A stretch of DNA of 64,000 bases from NCBI RefSeq assembly GCF_900106055.1, contig NZ_LT629792.1:124001-188000 (forward strand), read 5' to 3'. Every line of letters starts with the position of its first letter. Within the stretch, counting starts at the first letter, position 1. The stretch comes from Schaalia radingae. Lineage in GTDB: Bacteria > Actinomycetota > Actinomycetes > Actinomycetales > Actinomycetaceae. The position numbers were made by a program, and so were the translations under genes. The notes under the pieces are model-generated. The model was not told the origin of the DNA. It worked only from the letters and a program-made list of their open reading frames with translations, and made no database searches. Positions 35,330-43,692 of this stretch are shown one piece after another.

Positions 35330-38300
35330 TTAGACTCCTATCGCGTCACGCACCGCAGGCCGAAGCCCACGATCAAAAAAGTCAGCCACATCCGCATACC
35401 TGCGCAGGTCATCAGCGTGGAAACTCACATTCACGTTAAACGTGTCACCACGCCTATTCTGCAGTGCCTTCTCCTGCTCAAAAGTGCGGATTGTCTCGGG
35501 CTTGCCGGTCCCGTTCATCGCCACGGTCAGCCCTGGCATGAGCAGACCCCCTGAATCATAGGTATGCAAGAGGTTTTCGGCCCACCCCATGGCCCTGCTC
35601 GTCAACGACCTCTGGCCACCGCCACCGCCATACGTGCCCACAGACGGGTTCCCCCAAATTGAGGTGAATCGTGCAGATAAGCCGGGTCTTGGCTCTTCGA
35701 TCATCATCCCGTTACCAGCAGCAATAGCAACGTGCCAAGCTGGATTACCCCAAAACAGGAGTCTGCCCGGAGCTGGAGCCCCACCCATCCGTGATCCAGA
35801 CTGGTAGCCCGCCGCTGTTAAACGCGGCCAGCCGAGCCCAAGCTGTTGAGCAGCCCAATACACAAGGCCCGAGCAATCCAAACCAGCCGTCGTGGAACCG
35901 CCCCACACGTACGGGATACCGGCTCGCACAGCCCGCATAGCAGCGCTGACAAGCCCAGCCCCACCCGGAGGCGTGATCTTTTCTGACTGCCCCTTGAAAA
36001 ACGCTGGGATAGCGCCAAGAAGCTTCTCAACCGCACCCGCACCCGCTTTAGCGAAAAACGAGTCCCCTACTCCACTCAGCAGTTTCCTCACCGGCGCGGT
36101 AATCAAGTCAGCTACGGCTCCAAGCGGGTCAGATAAGAAATCCATGACACCCGCTGCCTTGTCCTTAAACCAGCCGACGATGCCGCCGCCAGCAAACCGC
36201 GCTCCGCCACCCGGGCGGCGACCAGAATATGCGTAGTTTGCTGCCAGAATGTTACGTGGCCCGATAGCCCGCACCAATTCAGGTACGAGCACCGCCTCAC
36301 CTTTTGACAGCAAGGCGGGCACAGTATCACGCCCCGGCGCGTACCCCGGCAACACGCCACCGCCAGCAAAACCGAGGCGGATCTGCGGAAGACGCAAGGA
36401 AGCGGGCAGTGAGAGTTTGTCTGCCACACTGTTAACGAGGGACCGCAGCCCATCGTTGTAAACGGTGTTCACGACGAAACGTACTGGTTTTGCAGCAATC
36501 TCCTTAAGGGAGTCCCAGACTTTCCCGATCCCGTCTTTCATGAATTGGAAAGCCTTAATGGCACCATCTTTAAGAGAATTGAACGCTCCAGTGACCTTGT
36601 CTTTCACCCAGTTTGCAGCTGTGCTAGCAGCTGTTTTGAGGCCTTCCCACAGGTTCTTAAAGAACGTGAGGAACCCATTCCACAGGTTTTTACCAGTGTC
36701 AATGATCGCGTTCCACACGATAGACAAGCCGGTAGAAAAATAGTCCCACGCGGCTTTCGCAGCAGTCTTAATGCCCTCCCACAAGGCGGTGAAAAAGCCT
36801 GCTAGCCCGTTCCAAATCGCGGTTGCCGTTTCCACGATCCCGTTCCACACACCAGTCACAAGATCAACAATCCACTGCCACACTGTGGAGAAAACGAGTT
36901 TCACCCCATCCCATAGGGTGGTGAAGAAGGAGACGAGCCCATTCCAAATGGTTTGCGCTGTAGTGAAAATGAACGTCCAATAGCCTACGACGAGGGTTTT
37001 AATGAACTCCCACACCGTGAAAAACACGGTCTTAATGCCCTCCCACAGGCCGCTAAAGAAATTGGAGATCCCCGTCCAGAAACTATTCCACGCCTCGCCG
37101 AGCCACGCGGTGAAAGCGTTCCACGTGTCACTAATCCACGTGGTGAAAGCCGTCCACACCCCGCTGATCCCGTCCCACAAGGATTGCCACGCTGGGCCGA
37201 TCCACGCAATAAAATCTTGGAAAGCTTTCGTGATAGCCGCCCACGCCTTCTTCCCAACCTCGGTCTGCGTGAAAAACCACACCAAAGCGCCAATCAAAGC
37301 CGTAATAGCTGTAATTACCAAGCCGATCGGGTTGGCCTTCATTGCGAGGTTCAGGGCGCGTTGAGCGATGGCCGCGCCCTTTGTCGCGACAGTAGACGCG
37401 ACCATCGCGCCCTTCTGAGCAGCCAAAACCGCGATATCCTTGACTTTCGTCGCAGTCGCAACAGCCATTTTCCTAGCAAGATCAGCAAAAGCCAGGGCGT
37501 GCTGCTTGACCCAGCTGCCCGCGTACATGGAGTTCAGGATCACTGTCTGAGCCGTGTCTTTTATTTTTGCGAGGCGCGCCAGCATGACAGCTTTTTGCAG
37601 CTTGTAGAATTCTCCGATCGCACGACCCAGCTTCAGCCCGCCGATCGCACCAGCCAGGGTGCCAGCCACGCCAGCGAGAATACTCATCGCCGTTTTGTTT
37701 CGCATGACCGCGCCGGACAGGCTCATGATCTTCCCCAGTACACGGCCGACAACCGGGACGAGCGTTTGGAGTACGTTCCACGCTTCACTGATCACTGGCT
37801 TGAGGACGGCGAAACCGCCTTGCGCCAGATCCACCACGCCATCTTTCAGGGCGGTGACCCACGACCAGTCCACATTAGACGAACCGTCAATAATCCCAGT
37901 GATCAGGCTCGTAATCCTGCTAGCAGTATCACCGACGATCGTGCCGAACTGCTCAAACAAGGGCCCAGCCTGCGTGGCCACCGCGTCAACTGCTGGGATC
38001 AGCTTATTGAAAGAATCACGCAGCGCGTTTAAGACTGGGGTGGCCGCACCCTCGCCCAACCTGCCCAACGCGGCTTTGATGTTCGACCATGCGCCCTTGA
38101 AAGTGTCACCGGCCTTGAGGGCGGCACCGCCGATCCCCTCCTGCATTGCAGCATTAAATGTGCCGAAATCGATCTGGCCTTTGCTGACCATTGTGGAGAT
38201 TTCTTCACTGGTCTTGCCCAGGTGTTTTCCGAGCATGGCGAGGACTGGCACGCCAGATGACGTGAGCTGGAGGAGGTCGTCGCCTTGGAGTTTTCCGCGC

Positions 38301-38821
38301 GCAGCGACTGACCCGAAAATCGCGCCCACGTCAGTGAGCGACCGGCCAGAGATCTGCGCCGTGTCGGCCACTGTCTTCAACGCGCCCTCGAGATCGGATC
38401 CGGCCTGCACGCCAGATGCAGACAGGGACGCGGCCACAGTCGCCGCATCACCCAAACCGTAGGCCGTGCCCTTCACACTATTCAGGGCGTTTTGCATGAC
38501 CTTGTCGACGCCTTCAGCGTCCATGCCGATGCCTGAGAGCTTCGCTCGCGCGTCCTCAATCGCCAACGCGCGAGAAATACCACCAGTAGCAGCCAGACCA
38601 GTGACAGCAGCACCCAATCCTCCCAGCGCGCCCGCCCCGACCTTGGTCACGGTCTTAAAAGCGCCACCTAGTGCGCCGGTAATCACGCCGGACGCCTTGT
38701 TCGACGCTTTCCCCGCACCGAGGTCACCCATCTGTCGGGAGACCTCTTTATGGAATCCTTTCAGGGATGGGGCGATTTGAATCCACGCTGTGCCTAGCTG
38801 ATACCCCGATGCGGCTGCCAT
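35330..38821 (-). CDS. tape measure protein with C-terminal NlpC/P60 peptidase
   Basis: A 1163-residue protein, the largest in the window, that sets tail length. The N-terminal about 350 residues form a TMP-type domain (ISRALAIEDARAKLSGIGMD, QLTSSGVPVLAMLGKHLGK). Membrane-like helices (about 370-520) follow. Next comes a Trp-rich region (about 515-760) of roughly ten degenerate units of the W-x5-F/W-x3-W pattern. An NlpC/P60 domain near the end has Cys983 (LDCSGLVYW) and His1030 (NPAWHVAIA), probably cutting peptidoglycan during DNA entry. The start lies behind GGAGGAAG. Confidence 0.93.
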   Translation of the reverse strand: MAAASGYQLGTAWIQIAPSLKGFHKEVSRQMGDLGAGKASNKASGVITGALGGAFKTVTKVGAGALGGLGAAVTGLAATGGISRALAIEDARAKLSGIGMDAEGVDKVMQNALNSVKGTAYGLGDAATVAASLSASGVQAGSDLEGALKTVADTAQISGRSLTDVGAIFGSVAARGKLQGDDLLQLTSSGVPVLAMLGKHLGKTSEEISTMVSKGQIDFGTFNAAMQEGIGGAALKAGDTFKGAWSNIKAALGRLGEGAATPVLNALRDSFNKLIPAVDAVATQAGPLFEQFGTIVGDTASRITSLITGIIDGSSNVDWSWVTALKDGVVDLAQGGFAVLKPVISEAWNVLQTLVPVVGRVLGKIMSLSGAVMRNKTAMSILAGVAGTLAGAIGGLKLGRAIGEFYKLQKAVMLARLAKIKDTAQTVILNSMYAGSWVKQHALAFADLARKMAVATATKVKDIAVLAAQKGAMVASTVATKGAAIAQRALNLAMKANPIGLVITAITALIGALVWFFTQTEVGKKAWAAITKAFQDFIAWIGPAWQSLWDGISGVWTAFTTWISDTWNAFTAWLGEAWNSFWTGISNFFSGLWEGIKTVFFTVWEFIKTLVVGYWTFIFTTAQTIWNGLVSFFTTLWDGVKLVFSTVWQWIVDLVTGVWNGIVETATAIWNGLAGFFTALWEGIKTAAKAAWDYFSTGLSIVWNAIIDTGKNLWNGFLTFFKNLWEGLKTAASTAANWVKDKVTGAFNSLKDGAIKAFQFMKDGIGKVWDSLKEIAAKPVRFVVNTVYNDGLRSLVNSVADKLSLPASLRLPQIRLGFAGGGVLPGYAPGRDTVPALLSKGEAVLVPELVRAIGPRNILAANYAYSGRRPGGGARFAGGGIVGWFKDKAAGVMDFLSDPLGAVADLITAPVRKLLSGVGDSFFAKAGAGAVEKLLGAIPAFFKGQSEKITPPGGAGLVSAAMRAVRAGIPYVWGGSTTAGLDCSGLVYWAAQQLGLGWPRLTAAGYQSGSRMGGAPAPGRLLFWGNPAWHVAIAAGNGMMIEEPRPGLSARFTSIWGNPSVGTYGGGGGQRSLTSRAMGWAENLLHTYDSGGLLMPGLTVAMNGTGKPETIRTFEQEKALQNRRGDTFNVNVSFHADDLRRYADVADFFDRGLRPAVRDAIGV

Positions 38822-38831
38822 TCTTCCTCCA

Positions 38832-39580
38832 CTATTCGCTTATGTTGTGCTGCCTGCTCATCCACCTAGCAGCCTTACGCGCAGCATGTTCTTCCCGTTC
38901 CGCCTGTTTGTCCTGCCACCCGGCTTCAGGTGGCTCCAGCGGGCGCGGAACCTTGTTCTTATTGCCACCTAGTCCTGTCCAGAGGATTGAAACCAGGCGG
39001 TTTGCTGCGAGGAAAACAGCGTTTGTCTCATCGCTGACTGACGCGGGGCCGCCCATCGCACGCATGAGCGCGCAGCCGGGCGGCAGGTTCGCAGCCAGCA
39101 CGGCAGCCCTACGCAGCGACAATCTGCCAGTGAAAATATCAGTCAGATTGATGCCGTATTCGGCTTGGAAGCTGGCTTCTAGTGGCTCCCAGTATTCGCC
39201 CGTCAGTCGGACGAACCCGAGGATTTTCCCCCATCAACCGCTTCAATCACGCCACCGAGCCACGTGACAACGGCTTCCATCGTGATTTTTCCATTCTTGC
39301 CACGCAACGGCTCCAACGCTGCCGCGCGCTCTGCGGGGTCAGGCCAGATAGCGTGTATCAGCGGGAATGGGTTATCTGAGTTCAACGCGTCCAGGACTTC
39401 AAAATCGTCAAAGAGATCCTGTGTCAAATCAACGGTGATACCACGGCAGGTAACCGTGATCTTCTTGTTTTCAGTGTCTTTCACGACGCTGGTTTCACGC
39501 TTGGCTGCTTCACGGGCTTTTGCCTGTGTGCGCTGGCGTGAGCGTTGCGCCTGACGAGCTGGTGATGCTTGCTTAGCCAT
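38832..39580 (-). CDS. tail assembly chaperone fusion GT (programmed -1 frameshift product)
   Basis: The longer chaperone (about 249 residues) made when ribosomes slip back one base at GGGAAAA (39230-39224, minus strand). After Lys119 of the G reading frame the -1 frame reads ILGFVRLTGEYWEPLEASFQ and then continues without a stop to 38832. The -1 frame carries a DUF5361-like sequence (LSLRRAAVLAANLPPGCALM). This arrangement between tail tube and tape measure is conserved in siphoviruses (lambda G/GT). The separate frame could also begin at TTG 39122, but has no need of its own start. Confidence 0.88.
39203..39580 (-). CDS. tail assembly chaperone G
   Basis: A 125-residue protein: basic N-terminus (SPARQAQRSRQRTQAKAREA) followed by a compact domain (ITVTCRGITVDLTQDLFDDF, PFPLIHAIWPDPAERAAALE). 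It terminates normally at TGA 39203 if no frameshift occurs. It coats the tape measure protein during tail assembly together with the GT fusion. The C-terminus VDGGKSSGSSD spans the slippery site. Confidence 0.88.
   Translation of the reverse strand: MAKQASPARQAQRSRQRTQAKAREAAKRETSVVKDTENKKITVTCRGITVDLTQDLFDDFEVLDALNSDNPFPLIHAIWPDPAERAAALEPLRGKNGKITMEAVVTWLGGVIEAVDGGKSSGSSD
39224..39230 (-). promoter_or_regulatory. programmed -1 frameshift slippery heptamer
   Basis: Read on the minus strand in the chaperone frame, the sequence is G GGA AAA, a canonical X XXY YYZ heptamer (lambda uses GGGAAAG). It lies 22 bases before the zero-frame stop, and the -1 frame opens for 130 codons. Confidence 0.85.
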
Positions 39581-39628
39581 AGAAAGATTTCCTATTCTTC
39601 CGCAAAGAAAATTGAGTTAAATGGTGCG

Positions 39629-39675
39629 GGTCGTGCCAGGGGGCGGAAGGACAAGGACGCCACCCCGGCACGACC
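39629..39675 (-). terminator. terminator downstream of the major tail gene
   Basis: GGTCGTGCC (39629-39637) pairs with GGCACGACC (39667-39675), with additional GC pairing inside the loop. CATTTAACTCAATTTTC follows on the minus strand. It separates the tail tube gene from the chaperone genes. Confidence 0.7.
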
Positions 39676-39700
39676 TAGCGCACCACAGCCACTACCCGAA

Positions 39701-40321
39701 TTAGTGGCTTTCCGCACCAGACGAAGCCGGGGCAGCAGACGCGCCCTCCAGCATTTCTGGAGCGTTAGAAATCAGGTAATAATTCCCCAGCACCTTCAGT
39801 GTGTAGTTATACGCGCTGATATCACCATTCTTGAACGCCAGCCCCTCGCGCTCACCCAGCGTCAAATGCGGGAACACATAACGGAAATGAATTTCCTCGT
39901 TAGACGTGTCATAAAGATCGACCATGCCGCACAGGTCCTTCACCTGCCTGGAGGACTTCGCCTTGATACGTACGGCACCACCGCTACCGGCCTTTTCGAC
40001 CTCACCATCCAGATACGTGACGACCGTCTGGAGCTTGGACTCCAGTAGTGCGGCAGTGAAAGACGTCGTGGAATCAGACATGAACGTCTTGACCACGCCG
40101 TGGCCTTGGTACCCCTTCAGGTCATCAGTGGAGTCATCGAATCCGAGCTCCATGCCCTCATCACTGATCCACCCGCAGTCGACGAGGCCGTCTGGCGCCT
40201 TGTCGGTCAGCGTGGTGAGCTTGTCGAGCTTGTCGGCCAGTTCTTTCGTGTATTTTGCGAGATACAGCGCGTCATTGTCGGATCCGAACATGTGCGCGAA
40301 ATCTGCGTTGAGTTCAGCCAT
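39701..40321 (-). CDS. major tail (tube) protein
   Basis: A 206-residue protein located directly upstream of the frameshifted chaperones, the invariant position of the tail tube gene. It shows tube-like features: acidic N-terminal half with GWISDEGMELGFDDSTDDLK, then FRYVFPHLTLGEREGLAFKN and YNYTLKVLGNYYLISNAPE. ATG 40321 is preferred over GTG 40330 because GAAAGG abuts the latter. The gene is flanked by terminator hairpins on both sides. Confidence 0.85.
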   Translation of the reverse strand: MAELNADFAHMFGSDNDALYLAKYTKELADKLDKLTTLTDKAPDGLVDCGWISDEGMELGFDDSTDDLKGYQGHGVVKTFMSDSTTSFTAALLESKLQTVVTYLDGEVEKAGSGGAVRIKAKSSRQVKDLCGMVDLYDTSNEEIHFRYVFPHLTLGEREGLAFKNGDISAYNYTLKVLGNYYLISNAPEMLEGASAAPASSGAESH

Positions 40322-40359
40322 CGTGAACACCCTTTCCTATGAATTATTGAAAATGAAAG

Positions 40360-40384
40360 CCCCGCGACCTGTCAGGTGGCGGGG
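40360..40384 (-). terminator. terminator between tail terminator gene and major tail gene
   Basis: CCCCGC (40360-40365) and GCGGGG (40379-40384) with an inner ACCT/AGGT stem form a hairpin overlapping the stop of the upstream gene. CTTTCATTTTC follows on the minus strand. Confidence 0.65.
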
Positions 40385-40761
40385 GTTGTCTTGATTGTGA
40401 TCTGATACGTTGCCGTGCACCGCGCTTGGGCGGTGTCAGGGTCAGGAAACTCAGCAGGCGTAGTACCATGCACGCTCACGACCGGGCTGGTCACAGTAGG
40501 CAGAGACTCCATCACGTCATTCACAGTGAGCGCCAATCGCATGGCGCGCGCCGTACTCTCCGCATAGGAGTCCACAGTGACCTGCGATTCCTGCAGGACA
40601 CGACCATACCTACCACCACCGCCAGTTGAGATGACGCGCACGAACCGCGCGGGCTTACCGGCACCGTCAGGCCTGGTGGACACGACCTGCACACCGTCTA
40701 GGAGGCGCTTCAGCAGGCTCATCACAATGAGCTTCGCGTCCACGCTCACAAAACCGGACAA
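40372..40761 (-). CDS. tail terminator / head-tail joining protein
   Basis: A 129-residue protein between the gp10-like connector and the tail tube, the slot of the tail terminator (lambda gpU-like). The start is TTG 40761, five bases after GAGGAGG and immediately after the previous stop. A longer frame upstream overlaps that gene. Features are LLKRLLDGVQVVSTRPDGAG, RFVRVISTGGGG and the C-terminal CTATYQITIKT. Assignment is by position and fold pattern. Confidence 0.7.
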   Translation of the reverse strand: MSGFVSVDAKLIVMSLLKRLLDGVQVVSTRPDGAGKPARFVRVISTGGGGRYGRVLQESQVTVDSYAESTARAMRLALTVNDVMESLPTVTSPVVSVHGTTPAEFPDPDTAQARCTATYQITIKTTPAT

Positions 40762-40762
40762 T

Positions 40763-41020
40763 TTAGCCTCCTCTCGCCTGGCTGCCGATAGCCCGCTCGA
40801 GCAGGTGATGTTTGGCTTGACGTGCGCGCGCTTTCGGGTGTCCAGCCACCACGTACGCGCGCACACGCTCGCCAGTACGCACCCTCACGTCGAACTCGCT
40901 ACCGGCAGCATCCCTGATCTGATTGGCTTTCGCCTCCACCAGGCGGCGCGTCTGACTCCCCGTGAGTAGTTGACTGATCGCGTCGTGACGCGAAAAGAAT
41001 CGCACTCTACGAGCCATCAT
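40763..41020 (-). CDS. HK97 gp10-like head-tail connector, short
   Basis: An 85-residue, very basic protein (MARRVRFFSRHDAISQLL; RVRAYVVAGHPKARARQAKH). Gene order (head closure, this, tail terminator) matches HK97-gp10-like joining proteins, though it is shorter than most. Two adjacent ATGs follow AAAGG. It overlaps the preceding gene by 14 bases. Confidence 0.65.
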   Translation of the reverse strand: MMARRVRFFSRHDAISQLLTGSQTRRLVEAKANQIRDAAGSEFDVRVRTGERVRAYVVAGHPKARARQAKHHLLERAIGSQARGG

Positions 41021-41333
41021 CCACGCCTTTCAGGGACACGACCATGCCGGACGGCCACCACTGGGGCGCGCCCTCCACCCGGTACTGACGGCCCATCACT
41101 TCAATGAGGTCGCGGGCTGTCACGCGCGGGTGCTCGCCCCGCCAGTACAGGGACGGCAAGCTGATCACCGGTTTTTCGCCCGGATTGACCGGCTCACTCG
41201 TCCTGCCTGGAGCGAACAGGGCGGGCGGAAGCTCCACACGCTCTGGCGAGCCTGGAAGCGGGTCACCGTACTCGTCCACGCCACCACTGGTGGTGCGGAT
41301 GAGCGTGACGGGGACTTTCCAGTCATCCATCAT
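41007..41333 (-). CDS. head closure / head-tail adaptor protein
   Basis: A 108-residue protein with the pattern VPVTLIRTTSGGVDEYGDPL, then ALFAPGRTSEP and IEVMGRQYRVEGAPQWWPSG near the C-terminus. This is the beta-barrel layout of head-closure proteins that lie third or fourth after the capsid gene. Start ATG 41333 (or 41330) follows GGCAGGTGAT and overlaps the preceding stop. Confidence 0.75.
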   Translation of the reverse strand: MMDDWKVPVTLIRTTSGGVDEYGDPLPGSPERVELPPALFAPGRTSEPVNPGEKPVISLPSLYWRGEHPRVTARDLIEVMGRQYRVEGAPQWWPSGMVVSLKGVDDGS

Positions 41334-41715
41334 TGCGATCACCTGCCAGCAGGTCCACCTCGAACGCCCGTCCGACACCGACTCCGAGACTCTTGCGCTC
41401 GGTTTTCGTCAGGTACAGGTCGCCCTGCGGATTCGCGTAAGAGAATTGCTGCGTGAACGGCCCGTCGGTCGTGCTCATGGAGGAGACCCCGCCGGGAATG
41501 CTGTCGCTGCCCATTGCTCGGCGCACAACCTGGCAGGAAACGCGTTTCAGCGTGGACTCAGGCAGCTCACGCCACCGTCTGGTGGTGGTGCGGATCAGGT
41601 CGGCGGCATCGAGGAGCAGGACCTTGGCTCGTGCTTGCTCCTGTTCGGACAGGCCACGCCACCGCGCCTCCAGATCAGCGACCGTTGCGAACGCTTCTTC
41701 GCCCTGCTCCTCCAT
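41323..41715 (-). CDS. head-tail connector, Gp19/Gp15/Gp42 family
   Basis: A 130-residue adaptor. It begins with the helical ATVADLEARWRGLSEQEQAR and LLLDAADLIRTTTRRW. The rest, CQVVRRAMGSDSIPGGVSSM followed by TQQFSYANPQGDLYLTKTE, is characteristic of the Gp19/Gp15/Gp42-like family that forms the ring below the portal. Confidence 0.85.
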   Translation of the reverse strand: MEEQGEEAFATVADLEARWRGLSEQEQARAKVLLLDAADLIRTTTRRWRELPESTLKRVSCQVVRRAMGSDSIPGGVSSMSTTDGPFTQQFSYANPQGDLYLTKTERKSLGVGVGRAFEVDLLAGDRNDG

Positions 41716-41717
41716 GC

Positions 41718-41858
41718 TTATCCCTCTTTCTTCGCTCGGCGTGCCGCCGTTTTGCGGGCGGGAGCCGGTTTCTCCGGCACGAAATCACTGCCCAGAGTTT
41801 TTGCCGTCTCCTCGTCCACGTCCACCAGCACGCCGGTCACGCGATCACGCAGTCTCAC
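41718..41858 (-). CDS. small basic protein directly after the major capsid gene
   Basis: A 46-residue product (MRLRDRVTGVLVDVDEETAK..., ending in a KTAARRAKKEG basic tail). It starts at GTG 41858, inside the end of the capsid gene (14-base overlap), and ends three bases before the connector ATG. Small genes of this type follow the capsid gene in many actinophages, with suggested roles as head fibre or assembly factor. The tight spacing on both sides supports it being real. Confidence 0.65.
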   Translation of the reverse strand: MRLRDRVTGVLVDVDEETAKTLGSDFVPEKPAPARKTAARRAKKEG

Positions 41859-42780
41859 CGGAACCGGCCTTTTCCGCGACAATCGCGAAACGCTCGGTGA
41901 ACGCGTACCAGCCGTACACGATCTCCAGACGCAGAGCGATCTGGTTCCTGCGCTTCAGGTCACCCTGACCGTCCGGGTCACCGAAGCGGATCAGCTCGAT
42001 CGGCAGCTCACGCTGCACACCCCAACGGATACCGTTCTGGAAGTCACCGAGAATCGCGCGAACCTTAGTGTCCTTAGCTTCAGGCACACCGGAAACCGTG
42101 TTGCCCTGGGCGACATTCACGCCCATGAAGCTTGTGACGTTGGTTCCGAATCCGAGCTGCGGGTAACGCAACTGAGAGGTCTCGCCCGTGCCGTCTTTCA
42201 CCTTGAGGCTGGCGAGCTTCCACGCGAACTTGGGGTCCATTGCCACGCCATTCACGCCCCACGAGGGAGCAGCGTTGATGAGAAGACCTGCAGCAGCGCG
42301 GAAATCATCATCCGCATCAGCCTTGTCAGCCTCGACTTTCTTCGTGGTCGCCGTGATGTAGTTGTTCCACGAGGAGACAGCGTTACCGGTCAAGGGGTTG
42401 ATGCGGTGGAAAATGCCAAGGTCGAGCGCCCTGGACAGTGCGACCTGACCAGCGTCAGCCAGCTCGCTGATCACACCCAGCTGATAGTCCTCATCAGCCC
42501 ACTGGACCTCTTCGTTGAATCGCAGGGTGACCTGCGCCTTGTGCGGTGCCACGCTCACAGATGTGAACCCGCCACCAGTCGAATTCTTCTCCGCGCCCTC
42601 TTCCACGAACTCGGCTTTGGGGAAGTCGTTGAAAACGATGACGTCCTGCGAGCCGAAACGCATGGGGGAGCGGGTGGACAGTTGTGCGACGAGGCTGGTC
42701 GAGCGAGCCTCCTTCACCATGCCGTCAGCGATTTCGCGAGGCATCAAGACTTTAGCGTCGGTTGTAGAAAAAACAGCCAT
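41845..42780 (-). CDS. major capsid protein (HK97 fold)
   Basis: A 311-residue capsid subunit. Recognisable HK97-fold segments are the N-terminal VLMPREIADGMVKEARSTSL, the E-loop region FVEEGAEKNSTGGGFTSVSV with VTLRFNEEVQWADED, and the C-terminal IRWGVQRELPIELIRFGDPD. The last 30 residues include VYGWYAFTERFAIVA. There is no N-terminal delta domain; a separate scaffold gene precedes it. A strong GGAAGGAG lies upstream of the ATG. Confidence 0.92.
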   Translation of the reverse strand: MAVFSTTDAKVLMPREIADGMVKEARSTSLVAQLSTRSPMRFGSQDVIVFNDFPKAEFVEEGAEKNSTGGGFTSVSVAPHKAQVTLRFNEEVQWADEDYQLGVISELADAGQVALSRALDLGIFHRINPLTGNAVSSWNNYITATTKKVEADKADADDDFRAAAGLLINAAPSWGVNGVAMDPKFAWKLASLKVKDGTGETSQLRYPQLGFGTNVTSFMGVNVAQGNTVSGVPEAKDTKVRAILGDFQNGIRWGVQRELPIELIRFGDPDGQGDLKRRNQIALRLEIVYGWYAFTERFAIVAEKAGSGETA

Positions 42781-42800
42781 GACTGGCTCCTTCCTGATTT

Positions 42801-43259
42801 TTAGTCGCGGCCAAACAGTTCGCGCACGAGCCGCTGACCGTTAGAAATTGAAGAACTGGGTTGGTCGCCTTGGCCTCGCACGACTGGCGCGACAGGGCGA
42901 CTAGAGATGACTTCTTTGAGAGACTGTGCGTGAGCCTTAATGTCGTCGAGCGTGGAACCACGCAGCACGCTTTCCGGGACCCCGGTTTCTTTCGCGACGT
43001 CATGTTTCCACTGTTCGATCTGGTCACGCTCCTTGAACTCACTGACCTTAGCTTCAGCCTCTTCAAGCTTGGCCTGCAGGCCGCTCAGCTTGCCTGCCTG
43101 CTCTTTGAGCTGGTCGTAGTCAGCGAATTTCTTGCGTTCTCTCACCAGGCGGTTTTCAATGATCCGGTCGAGGTCTTCCTGACTGGTGACCGGCTTGAAT
43201 CCGCCTGTGTTTTCTGCCCCGTTGGCACCAGTGTTGATGCTTGCGGTTGAATCAGACAT
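42801..43259 (-). CDS. capsid scaffolding protein (DUF4355-like)
   Basis: A 152-residue protein. A disordered N-terminus leads into DLDRIIENRLVRERKKFADY, the phage scaffold signature of the DUF4355 type. A coiled coil follows (about 45-85). The C-terminus ISNGQRLVRELFGRD may contact the capsid shell. The ATG is behind GAAAGGA, directly upstream of the capsid gene. Confidence 0.88.
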   Translation of the reverse strand: MSDSTASINTGANGAENTGGFKPVTSQEDLDRIIENRLVRERKKFADYDQLKEQAGKLSGLQAKLEEAEAKVSEFKERDQIEQWKHDVAKETGVPESVLRGSTLDDIKAHAQSLKEVISSRPVAPVVRGQGDQPSSSISNGQRLVRELFGRD

Positions 43260-43358
43260 GGTCTGTTCCTTTCTTCCCGTTTATGGCTCGTCAGCCTTGT
43301 TGGTCCAGCCAATGTTCTCCGGGCTGTTTACGGAGCGCCACAAGGGGGCATAACAAAA

Positions 43359-43385
43359 CCCCGCATGGCAAAGACCAATGCGGGG
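43359..43385 (-). terminator. terminator downstream of the toxin/immunity cassette
   Basis: CCCCGCAT (43359-43366) pairs with ATGCGGGG (43378-43385), followed by TTTTG on the minus strand. It lies 29 bases after the putative immunity gene and precedes the scaffold gene by about 100 bases. Confidence 0.8.
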
Positions 43386-43413
43386 CAAAATGGGCGAAAG
43401 GTTCGCTTCTTAC

Positions 43414-43677
43414 CTACTTGCGGAAGTAAATCTCTTGAAGCTCCAGAAACTCTTCTTCCAAGTAGTCTCGTGGGCCGCCAAACTTCTTAAATAGTTCATA
43501 CAGCTCATCTGACAACTTCGTATCATGGTTGCACAGGACATCTGAAGCTGCCTGACATGCTGCTGAGCCATCAACCTCATACAATGCCTGAAGCTCTCTT
43601 GAATCAGGGTCATTTTGGCCTCTGACAGAGTCAACCAGAGCAAAAAGCCCTGACGCAAGTTTGGCAAAATCGTCCAT
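43414..43677 (-). CDS. putative immunity protein for the MuF-EndoU toxin
   Basis: An 87-residue, acidic, all-helical-looking protein (LASGLFALVDSVRGQNDPDS; LFKKFGGPRDYLEEEFLELQ). It starts 16 bases after the stop of the MuF-EndoU gene and is followed by a terminator. Like the toxin tail its DNA is clearly less GC-rich than the neighbouring structural genes. Small acidic proteins immediately 3' of polymorphic toxins are normally their immunity proteins. No immunity family is recognised, so the role is inferred from context. Confidence 0.65.
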   Translation of the reverse strand: MDDFAKLASGLFALVDSVRGQNDPDSRELQALYEVDGSAACQAASDVLCNHDTKLSDELYELFKKFGGPRDYLEEEFLELQEIYFRK

Positions 43678-43692
43678 AACGCTAATCTACCA

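Noticed and set aside
41104..42804. 566-codon plus-strand frame opposite capsid and connector genes
   Set aside because: It is antisense to well-supported phage structural genes that tile with overlaps. No domain is visible.
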